From an uncultured Olsenella sp. (GTDB lineage: Bacteria > Actinomycetota > Coriobacteriia > Coriobacteriales > Atopobiaceae), in NCBI GenBank assembly GCA_947253595.1, contig CAMXZR010000099.1:1-5079 (forward strand): DNA of 5,079 bases, in the 5' to 3' direction. The translations under genes were made by a program, and so were the position numbers. Within the stretch, counting starts at the first letter, position 1. Each line of letters begins with the position of its first letter. Under the pieces are notes generated by a model. The model was not told where the DNA came from. It made no database searches and was given only the letters and a program-made list of their open reading frames with translations. Below, piece after piece: positions 1 through 5,079 of the stretch.

Positions 1-551
1 CACTCTCCCTCCGCCACGGCCCAGGGAAGCTTGAAGACCGTTCCCATGGACACCCTGATCGCGCGTCGGTTGAGGGGGTCCGCGCAGTCGGGCGAGAGAA
101 GCAGGGCGTCCATCCCCAGGGCTGCAGCGGAGCGGAAGAGGGCACCCACGTTGGTGATGTCAGCGAGCCCCTCCAGCACGGCGACGCGGCGCGCGTCGCG
201 CAGCGCCTCGGACACGGTCAGCGGTCCCGGACGCCGTGCCACCGCGAGGTAGCCCCTCGACTTGTTGATGCCCGTCACGTCCTGGAGCAGCCCCCGGTCG
301 CAGCCGAAGACGGGTAGGTCGGAGTCCTCGAGCTGGGGAATGCGCTCGAGGAGCGTGCCCAGGTGCCTCTCGTCCACGAGAAGGGACTCCAACTCCAGGC
401 CCTCCCCCACGGCCACCTCGATCACATTGAGGGACTCGAGGACGCAGCGCGCGTCCGCCTCGTCGCGCAGGCTCCTGAGCTGCCGGTCCGTAAGTCGAAG
501 GTAGGGATCGAGCCTTCGGTCGTCCGCGCTGCCTATGCGTAGAATCGCCAT
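1..551 (-). CDS. TrmH/SpoU-family RNA 2'-O-methyltransferase (partial, C-terminus cut by left edge)
   Basis: Reading the minus strand from the ATG at 551 gives 183 open residues that run off the left edge. Family members transfer a methyl group from S-adenosylmethionine to a ribose 2'-OH of rRNA or tRNA, using a SPOUT trefoil-knot fold. The N-terminal part (about 1-105) looks like the substrate-binding region: residues 38-60 (VLESLNVIEVA..., then SLLVD) match the usual 'ES.kVIe.al..g...sLLv' pattern. The catalytic domain then starts near 120. Motif 1 is DITNVGALFRSAAALG (131-146), with the expected Asn134 and Arg140, and motif 2 is RVSMGTVFKLPW (166-177). Motif 3 and the knot's C-terminal end lie outside the window, so roughly 80-100 residues are missing. 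An in-frame upstream ATG at 566 would add MGGAR. I prefer 551 because the family homology begins almost at once, but 566 has an AGGA 10 bases upstream and cannot be excluded. The exact RNA target cannot be read from the sequence. The gene is divergent from the L,D-transpeptidase gene. Confidence 0.88.
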   Translation of the reverse strand, partial: MAILRIGSADDRRLDPYLRLTDRQLRSLRDEADARCVLESLNVIEVAVGEGLELESLLVDERHLGTLLERIPQLEDSDLPVFGCDRGLLQDVTGINKSRGYLAVARRPGPLTVSEALRDARRVAVLEGLADITNVGALFRSAAALGMDALLLSPDCADPLNRRAIRVSMGTVFKLPWAVAEGE

Positions 552-565
552 CCTTGCGCCCCCCA

Positions 566-621
566 TTGGAAGAATGTCCTAGCCGAAGGGTACTATTACT
601 CACTACCAACGCAGCATGAAA
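566..621. promoter_or_regulatory. Possible divergent promoter region between the methyltransferase and L,D-transpeptidase genes
   Basis: This is a relatively AT-richer patch in an otherwise GC-rich window, located between two divergent starts. On the plus strand TACTAT (591-596) resembles a -10 box, with TTGGAA (566-571) as a poor -35 at a long 19-base spacing. On the minus strand TAATAG (598-593) could be a -10, with a weak TTTCAT (621-616) 17 bases upstream. The two -10 candidates overlap each other, which would make the promoters mutually exclusive if both are used. This rests on visual matching to sigma-70-type consensus only. Neither -35 is good, so the assignment is tentative. Confidence 0.25.
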
Positions 622-633
622 CGACGACGCTCC

Positions 634-646
634 AAGGGATGAGGCC
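634..646 (+). promoter_or_regulatory. Ribosome binding site of the L,D-transpeptidase gene
   Basis: The purine-rich stretch AAGGGATGAGG precedes the ATG at 647. AAGG (634-637) sits 9 bases from the start and GAGG (641-644) only 2 bases from it, so the first is the likely Shine-Dalgarno core. The stretch also contains an out-of-frame ATG at 639 followed after two codons by TGA (648-650), overlapping the real start. It is probably incidental. Confidence 0.5.
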
Positions 647-2197
647 ATGAGCCTGCAGGAAAGCCCCAAGACAACCCCCTTCGTTCCCGACCCGGCACTG
701 AGCTCGCTCAGCCATGGGCGCATCGGGTCGCACTTCTCTTCCGCCGAGCGAATCCCGCCCCATGGCGGGCCTTCCAGCAAGGCGGGATCTGGCAACGCCC
801 CCAAGATCGCGTTTGCCGTGGTCGCAGGCTTGACCGCCGTCTACCTGGGAGGCGTCGCCATCTGGTCGAACCTCTTCATGCCCAATACCACGGTGAACGG
901 CGTGGACGTCTCGCTCAAGACCGTCGCCTCGGTGGCCCAGCAGCAGATTGTCGCCAACAGCGGATATGCGCTCGCCGTGTCAGGTGAAGGCCTCGACCTC
1001 AGGATCTCCGCAGCTGACGTCGACCTCAGCTGCGACGTAGACGACTTCGCCCGCAGTGCCCTCGCCCAGACCAACGCCTGGGCCTGGCCCGTCGCGGCGA
1101 TAGGTGGCAGCAGGGTGGACGTGCGTCCCAAGGCCTCCTTCGACTCCGCCAAGCTCGAGGCGCTGGTCAACAAGGCGGTCGAGTCCGTGAACGCGCAGGC
1201 TACCCAGCCAGTGAACGCCACGGTCACGTATGACGAGGCATCGTCGAGCTTCGTGGTCACGCCCGAAAAGGCGGGAACCGCCCTCGACGGCGCGAGCGTG
1301 ACCAAGGCGATCGCCTCCGCGCTCCAGGAGGGCTCGACCTCGCTCGCGCTCGATGGCTCCGTGCTCGCCCGTCCCAGCGTGCTCTCGGGGGACGGCAGGC
1401 TCGCTGAGGCGGCCAGGAAGGCTAACTCTCTCCTCTCCGCGACCCAGACCCTCACGGTCAACGGCTCCGCCGTCGCCACGGTGGACGCCGGGAAAATCGC
1501 CGGGTGGATTCAGCTCCAGGGCGACCTCTCCGTCGCCCTGGACGAGGAGGCAATCAAGTCCTGGACCACCGGCGAGCTTTCGCGCCAGGTGGACACGGTG
1601 GGCACGACGCGCACCTACACGCGTCCCGACGGCACCACCATTACGGTGAGCGGCGGACGTTACGGCTGGAACCTCGATGGCACCGAACTTGCTGCCACCC
1701 TGGCCCAGAGGATCAAGGCGGGGACCGCCGGCTCGGTCGAGCTTCCCTGGTCGAGCACAGCCGCCCAGTACGGCAGGCGGGGTGCCGCAGACTGGGGCGA
1801 CCGCTACATCGACGTCGACCTCACGGCGCAGCACGCCCGCATGTACGACGGGGGGAGCCTCGTCTGGGAGTCTGACTTCGTCTCGGGCAACACGAGCCAG
1901 GACCACGGCACCCCCGAGGGCGTCTATGCCGTCAACTCCCACATGGGCACCGACCAGACGCTCAAGGGCACCGATGAGGACCACGACGGCGAGCCGGACT
2001 ACATCAGCCACGTGGCCTACTGGGTGCCCTTCATAGACAACCTCTATGCCTTCCATGACGCGAGCTGGCGTTCCAGGTTCGGCGGCGACATCTACCAGAC
2101 CAACGGGAGCCATGGCTGCATCAACCTGCCCGCCGCCAAGGCGGAGGAGCTCTACAGCCTGGCAAAGGTGGGCGACGTCGTAGTCGTGCATTACTGA
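647..2197 (+). CDS. Membrane-anchored L,D-transpeptidase (YkuD domain with peptidoglycan-binding-like repeats)
   Basis: This 516-residue protein probably forms or remodels 3-3 peptidoglycan cross-links, or attaches molecules to the wall, through a cysteine transpeptidase acting outside the membrane. A polar Ser/Pro-rich tail (1-52) is followed by one hydrophobic segment (about 53-74), a signal anchor with the bulk outside. NTTVNGVDVSLKT (80-92) and the region to about 360 look like YoaR/VanW-associated PG_binding_4 repeats, roughly 80-225 and 250-360. The YkuD domain occupies about 387-516. It has HGTPEGVYAV (420-429), YWVPF (458-462), His470 in AFHDAS, and the catalytic motif SHGCINLP (488-495) with Cys491. 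The last residues VGDVVVVHY form the usual terminal strand, so the protein looks complete. A DxDxDGxxD segment (443-451) lies in the loop before YWVPF, where enterococcal-type homologues have a shorter 'LKGTxxDG' loop. It is transcribed alone, and a strong hairpin follows the stop. The family is certain. The exact reaction (cross-linking versus another wall transfer) is inferred. Confidence 0.93.
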   Translation: MSLQESPKTTPFVPDPALSSLSHGRIGSHFSSAERIPPHGGPSSKAGSGNAPKIAFAVVAGLTAVYLGGVAIWSNLFMPNTTVNGVDVSLKTVASVAQQQIVANSGYALAVSGEGLDLRISAADVDLSCDVDDFARSALAQTNAWAWPVAAIGGSRVDVRPKASFDSAKLEALVNKAVESVNAQATQPVNATVTYDEASSSFVVTPEKAGTALDGASVTKAIASALQEGSTSLALDGSVLARPSVLSGDGRLAEAARKANSLLSATQTLTVNGSAVATVDAGKIAGWIQLQGDLSVALDEEAIKSWTTGELSRQVDTVGTTRTYTRPDGTTITVSGGRYGWNLDGTELAATLAQRIKAGTAGSVELPWSSTAAQYGRRGAADWGDRYIDVDLTAQHARMYDGGSLVWESDFVSGNTSQDHGTPEGVYAVNSHMGTDQTLKGTDEDHDGEPDYISHVAYWVPFIDNLYAFHDASWRSRFGGDIYQTNGSHGCINLPAAKAEELYSLAKVGDVVVVHY

Positions 2198-2251
2198 GAC
2201 GAGCCGAGCGGGAGAAACGGCGGCACCTCATCCGTCCCGACCTAGAGATGC

Positions 2252-2294
2252 TGCGAGGCGCCCCCGGTGACCGAAGGTCCGGGGGCGCCTCGCA
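2252..2294. terminator. Strong inverted repeat between convergent genes, probable bidirectional terminator
   Basis: The arms 2252-2267 and 2279-2294 (TGCGAGGCGCCCCCGG and its exact reverse complement) form a perfect, very GC-rich 16-bp stem around an 11-base loop. Within the loop ACC/GGT can pair again around GAA, leaving a two-base TG bulge. It lies 54 bases after the L,D-transpeptidase stop and 25 bases beyond the ffh stop, the expected place for a shared terminator of convergent units. No T-run follows on the plus strand (AAAGGGC), and on the minus strand only GCATCTCTAG follows. It is therefore not a canonical intrinsic terminator. High-GC Actinomycetota often use U-poor hairpins of this sort, or the hairpin may instead protect mRNA 3' ends. 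Confidence 0.7.
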
Positions 2295-2319
2295 AAGGGC
2301 ACCTGTCGCGCACGACGAG

Positions 2320-3747
2320 CTAGAACCTCCTGCCGCCCTTCCCCCCGTACATCTTCTGGAGGGCCGAGAGGTCCATGCCGCCACCCATGCCCATGTTGCG
2401 CATCATCCCGCGCATCTGGCGCATGGACTTCTTCGAGTCGGCGGTCGCGGAACCGGTCATCTGCCGCATCTTGCCCATCATCTTGTTCATCTCGCCCCAC
2501 TGCTTGAGGACCTGGTTGACCTCCTGGACGCTGCGCCCGGAGCCTGCGGCGATGCGCTTGCGGCGCTGTCCGTTGATCTTCTTGGGCTTGAGGCGCTCCT
2601 CCCTGCTCATGGAGCGGATGATGGCCTCGATGCGCACGATCTGCTCGTCGCCCATCTGGCCACCCGCCTGCTGGAGCATGCGCTCGCCCCCGGGGAGCAT
2701 GCCAATCATCTTCTTGAGGCCGCCCATCTTGCGGATCTGCTGCAGCTGCGAGAGGTAGTCGTCCATGGTGAAGCCCTCGCGGAGCATGCGCTCTGCGTCC
2801 TCGATCTGCTGCTGGTCGGCGACCTGCTGGGCCTGCTCGATGATGCCCACGACGTCGCCCATGCCCAGGATGCGCTTGGCCATGCGGTCGGGATGGAACA
2901 CCTCGAGGGAGTCGGGCTTCTCTCCCATCGAAACGAACTTGATGGGCTTGCCGGTGACCTCGCGGACCGAGAGGGCACCGCCGCCGCGGGCGTCTCCATC
3001 GAGTTTGGACATGATGACGCCGTCGAAGTCGACGCGCTCGGCGAAGGTCGAGACGACGTTGACGACGTCCTGGCCGGCCATGGCGTCGACCACCATGAGG
3101 ATCTGGTCGGGCCTCACGGCAGCCTTGATGTCGACGGCCTCCCGCATCATCTGCTCGTCGATCTGCAGGCGACCGGCGGTGTCCACGATCACGATGTCGT
3201 TGAGGTGGTCGACGGCCTGCTGGATGGCACCGGAGGCCACCTGGACGGCATCCCTGCCGTCGCCGCGCCAGACGCCCACGCCTATCTCGCTCGCGAGGGT
3301 GGCCAGCTGGTCCGCCGCGGCGGGTCGGTGGGTGTCGCAGGCTGCGAGCAGCGGGCTGTGCCCCTGCCTCTTGAGCAGGTAGGCCAGCTTCGCCGCGGCG
3401 GTCGTCTTGCCCGAGCCCTGCAGGCCCACGAGCATGATCACGTTGGGCGTGCGGTTCTGCGCCAGGACGAGCTTCGACTCGGTGGAGCCCAGGAGCTGCG
3501 TGAGCTGGTCGAGGACTATGCGGACGACGTTCTGCGAGGGGGTGAGGGACTCCATGACCTCTGAGGTCAGGCACTTCTCCTTGCAGGCGGCCACGAAGCC
3601 CTTGACTACGCGGTAGTTGACGTCGGCCTCGAGGAGCGCCATGCGGATCTCGCGCATGGCCACGTTGATGTCGTCCTCGGTGAGGCGACCCTTGCCGCGC
3701 AGCTTGTCGAAGGTCCCCTGGAGGCGGTCGGAAAGGCTGTTGAACAT
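2320..3747 (-). CDS. ffh: Signal recognition particle protein Ffh (SRP54)
   Basis: Ffh is the GTPase subunit of the SRP. It binds the 4.5S/6S SRP RNA and signal sequences emerging from the ribosome, then docks on FtsY to hand the ribosome to the Sec translocon. The 475-residue product is full length for the family. The N domain is about 1-90. The G domain has the P-loop GLQGSGKTT (108-116), DTHRPAA (138-144), DTAGR (189-193), SKLDGDARGGG (247-257, with Ser in place of the usual Thr of TKLD) and GMGD (295-298). The M domain starts near 325 with the GFTMDDYLSQ helix and the finger loop GGLKKMIGMLPGG (342-354). The RNA-binding motif follows as SGRSVQEVNQVLKQW (403-417). The tail is rich in methionine (420-466) and ends in basic GGKGGRRF. 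It starts at the ATG three bases after the ftsY stop, with GGAG 6 bases upstream. The gene is last in the smc-ftsY-ffh run. All functional motifs are intact. Confidence 0.98.
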   Translation of the reverse strand: MFNSLSDRLQGTFDKLRGKGRLTEDDINVAMREIRMALLEADVNYRVVKGFVAACKEKCLTSEVMESLTPSQNVVRIVLDQLTQLLGSTESKLVLAQNRTPNVIMLVGLQGSGKTTAAAKLAYLLKRQGHSPLLAACDTHRPAAADQLATLASEIGVGVWRGDGRDAVQVASGAIQQAVDHLNDIVIVDTAGRLQIDEQMMREAVDIKAAVRPDQILMVVDAMAGQDVVNVVSTFAERVDFDGVIMSKLDGDARGGGALSVREVTGKPIKFVSMGEKPDSLEVFHPDRMAKRILGMGDVVGIIEQAQQVADQQQIEDAERMLREGFTMDDYLSQLQQIRKMGGLKKMIGMLPGGERMLQQAGGQMGDEQIVRIEAIIRSMSREERLKPKKINGQRRKRIAAGSGRSVQEVNQVLKQWGEMNKMMGKMRQMTGSATADSKKSMRQMRGMMRNMGMGGGMDLSALQKMYGGKGGRRF

Positions 3748-3750
3748 CGT

Positions 3751-4656
3751 TTACTCCCCCTCTCCCTCGCCAACGAGCGCGCGAGAGAACTCGAGCGCGT
3801 CGAAGCTCTGGAGGTCGTCGATTCCTTCGCCCACGCCGATGCGCAGGATGGGAAGGTTGAGGTCGTGCGAGATGGCGACGGCGATGCCGCCCTTGGCGGT
3901 GCCGTCGAGCTTGGTCACCACGAGGCCGTCGAGCTCGAGCGCCTCGTTGAACTCCTTGGCCTGGGAGAGCCCGTTCTGCCCGGTGGTGGCATCGATGACG
4001 AGCACCACCGAGACGGGCATGCCGGCGCGGCGGCGCGTCACCTTGACCACCTTCTGGAGCTCGCGCATGAGCTCGGGCGAGGTATGCAGGCGCCCCGCGG
4101 TGTCGATGAGGACGAGGTCGCTGCCCTCGCGCTCGGCGCGCTCGATCACGTCGTAGCAGACGCTCGCCGGGTCTGCCCCGCGCTCGCGCGTGACCACCTC
4201 CACGCCCGCGCGCTCGCCCCAGACCTGGAGCTGTTCGATGGCGGCGGCACGGAAGGTGTCCGCCCCTCCCACGAGGCAGGAATGGCCCTCCGAGCGCGCG
4301 AGGCCCGCGAGCTTCCCCACCGTGGTGGTCTTGCCGGCACCGTTGATGCCCACGAAGAGCACACAGGAGGGAAGGTCGGCGAAGGGGTCGCGCCCGGCAC
4401 GCGCGAACTCCCCCGAGATGCGCCACGCCAGGGCATCCTTGAGCTGCCGCGAGGTCCTGAGCCCCTCGCGTGCCGCCTGCTCGCGCAGGTCGTCGGTGAC
4501 CTGCATGGCCACCTCGGCACCCATGTCGCCCATGACGAGACGGTCCTCGAGCTCCTCCCAGAACTCCTCGCCCACCTCGCCGCCCATGTAGAAGATTTCA
4601 GCGATCGCCTCGCGCGACCGGGTGAGACCCTCGCGCAGCCTGTCACGAAGACCCAT
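3751..4656 (-). CDS. ftsY: Signal recognition particle receptor FtsY
   Basis: FtsY is the membrane-associated SRP receptor GTPase. It forms a twinned GTPase complex with Ffh and releases the nascent-chain complex to SecYEG. The 301-residue protein is a minimal NG-domain form. The N domain (about 1-90) opens with an amphipathic, basic helix (MGLRDRLREGLTRSREAI) that could serve in membrane targeting. There is no acidic A domain or transmembrane extension, unlike E. coli and many other Actinomycetota. The G domain shows the P-loop GINGAGKTTT (103-112), ADTFRAAA (132-139), DTAGR (185-189), DATTGQN (222-228), TKLDGTAKGG (248-257) and the closing GVGEGIDDLQSFD (274-286). DTFRAAA and GVGEGIDDL separate it from Ffh, whose equivalents are DTHRPAA and GMGD. 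The C-terminus is short and acidic (GEGEGE). The start codon overlaps the smc stop by one base. Confidence 0.97.
   Translation of the reverse strand: MGLRDRLREGLTRSREAIAEIFYMGGEVGEEFWEELEDRLVMGDMGAEVAMQVTDDLREQAAREGLRTSRQLKDALAWRISGEFARAGRDPFADLPSCVLFVGINGAGKTTTVGKLAGLARSEGHSCLVGGADTFRAAAIEQLQVWGERAGVEVVTRERGADPASVCYDVIERAEREGSDLVLIDTAGRLHTSPELMRELQKVVKVTRRRAGMPVSVVLVIDATTGQNGLSQAKEFNEALELDGLVVTKLDGTAKGGIAVAISHDLNLPILRIGVGEGIDDLQSFDALEFSRALVGEGEGE
3754..3760 (-). promoter_or_regulatory. ffh ribosome binding site embedded in the ftsY 3' end
   Basis: On the minus strand GGGGGAG lies in the last codons of ftsY, followed by TAA, ACG and then the ffh ATG. The GGAG core is 6 bases from the start, a good spacing. 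Ribosomes finishing ftsY cover this site, so ffh translation is probably coupled to that of its receptor. Confidence 0.6.
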
Positions 4657-5079
4657 CAGGCCTCCACCACCTTTCCGCTCGCACGGTCGAGGCGCTGGCT
4701 CACCACATGGCTCACGCCGTCGGCCTGCATCGAAACGCCATAGAGGACGTCCGCCTGCTCCATCGTCCTGCGCTGGTGCGAGATGACGATGAGCTGGGTG
4801 GTGTCCTTGAGCCGCTCGATGGCGTCGAGCAGCTTGGAGAGGTTGGAGTCGTCGAGAGCCGCCTCAACCTCGTCGAACACGTAGAAGGGAACCGTCCTCG
4901 TCTTGTAGACGGCAAAGAGGAGCGCGAGCGCGGTGAGGGACTTCTCGCCGCCGCTCATGAGCGTCATCTTCTGGATGCGCTTGCCTCGGGGCTGAGCCAC
5001 GATCTCTATGCCCGTCTCGTCCAGGTGGTCGGGGTCACACATCTCGAGGTGCGCGTGCCCGCCCGGGAAGAGCAGGGAG
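4656..5079 (-). CDS. smc: Chromosome segregation protein SMC, C-terminal head end (partial, N-terminal part beyond right edge)
   Basis: SMC forms a ring-shaped ATPase dimer that, with ScpA and ScpB, loads on and extrudes chromosomal DNA for compaction and segregation. The window holds the last 140 residues. The open frame continues past the first internal Met at 5042 to the right edge, so that Met is not the start. All hallmarks of the C-terminal ATPase half are present and in order: LFPGGHAHLE at the edge, the ETGIEIVAQPRGKR strand, the ABC signature LMSGGEKSLTALALLFA (39-55 of the visible part), Walker B FYVFDEVEAALDD, and the H-loop VISHQRRTME. The conserved tail DVLYGVSMQADGVSHVVS follows. 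The Walker A half, coiled coils and hinge lie outside the window. The tail fits SMC rather than RecN, RecF or MukB-type proteins. It is the upstream member of the coupled run with ftsY and ffh. Confidence 0.95.
   Translation of the reverse strand, partial: SLLFPGGHAHLEMCDPDHLDETGIEIVAQPRGKRIQKMTLMSGGEKSLTALALLFAVYKTRTVPFYVFDEVEAALDDSNLSKLLDAIERLKDTTQLIVISHQRRTMEQADVLYGVSMQADGVSHVVSQRLDRASGKVVEA
4661..4665 (-). promoter_or_regulatory. ftsY ribosome binding site within the smc 3' end
   Basis: The minus strand reads GGAGG, CCTG, ATG: a full Shine-Dalgarno core, though only 4 bases from the start codon. The smc stop TGA shares its final A with the ftsY ATG (TGATG), a typical arrangement for termination-reinitiation coupling. 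This supports the choice of 4656 as the ftsY start. Confidence 0.6.

Noticed and set aside
31..504. Small plus-strand frames opposite the methyltransferase
   Set aside because: They are Ser/Arg/Thr-rich antisense shadows of a recognisable gene, without a supporting ribosome site.
160..804. A 214-codon minus-strand frame crossing the methyltransferase start and the start of the L,D-transpeptidase gene
   Set aside because: It is in a different frame from the methyltransferase, whose NVGALFR and RVSMGTVF motifs are clear. This product becomes Arg/Ala/Gly-rich noise.
980..2191. A 403-codon minus-strand frame antisense to the L,D-transpeptidase gene
   Set aside because: The opposite strand carries an intact YkuD protein with an active-site motif. 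The antisense product is Val/Gly/Arg/His-rich and resembles no family.
2198..2319. A possible small gene or SRP RNA in the convergent gap next to ffh
   Set aside because: The 122-base gap holds the hairpin. I could not find the SRP RNA tetraloop/asymmetric-loop pattern or a credible short coding frame.
2248..3564. A 438-codon plus-strand frame antisense to ffh
   Set aside because: Its low-complexity Leu/His/Asp/Ala-rich translation mirrors ffh codon usage, and no start context or domain is recognisable. Long antisense frames are expected at this GC content.
2228..4426. A 732-codon open frame on the minus strand running through ffh and most of ftsY in another frame
   Set aside because: Its product is dominated by Arg, Gly, His, Pro and Ala, the typical off-frame translation of GC-rich genes. 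The overlapping Ffh and FtsY frames carry complete, conserved GTPase motifs.
1..5079. Mobile elements, CRISPR repeats, tRNA genes, phage or defence genes
   Set aside because: None was seen. All substantial coding regions belong to chromosomal housekeeping or envelope families, and no terminal repeats or direct-repeat arrays were noticed.

Overview
This is a GC-rich bacterial chromosomal window holding five protein-coding genes, all in recognisable housekeeping or cell-envelope families. No mobile element, CRISPR array, tRNA or rRNA was seen. Gene content and style suggest a high-GC Actinomycetota, and most plausibly a Coriobacteriia member (Olsenella/Atopobium-like). The reasons are a short FtsY without the long N-terminal extension of Streptomyces or Mycobacterium, a YkuD L,D-transpeptidase carrying YoaR/VanW-like peptidoglycan-binding repeats, and an actinobacterial-looking SpoU-family methyltransferase. 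The taxonomic call is an inference from memory of protein families, not a search result.

Left part (1-551, minus strand): the N-terminal two thirds of a TrmH/SpoU-family RNA 2'-O-methyltransferase, cut by the left edge. A short divergent intergenic region (about 552-646) separates it from a plus-strand gene (647-2197) for a membrane-anchored L,D-transpeptidase, with a YkuD catalytic domain and the active-site motif SHGCIN.

Middle (2198-2319): a convergent intergenic region with a perfect 16-bp inverted repeat. It probably terminates transcription arriving from both sides.

Right part (2320-5079, minus strand): a tightly packed cluster read right to left. It runs from smc (C-terminal end only, cut by the right edge) to ftsY to ffh. 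smc and ftsY overlap by one base (TGATG), and ftsY and ffh are separated by three bases, so translational coupling is likely. Ffh is the GTPase of the signal recognition particle and FtsY is its receptor. Together they deliver nascent membrane proteins to the Sec translocon, and SMC condenses and segregates the chromosome. This neighbourhood is a known conserved bacterial arrangement.

I found no convincing evidence of a new biological system here. The most useful second looks are an Asp-rich, calcium-loop-like insert in the L,D-transpeptidase, the strong terminator-like hairpin without a T-tract, and the coupled starts in the smc-ftsY-ffh cluster.
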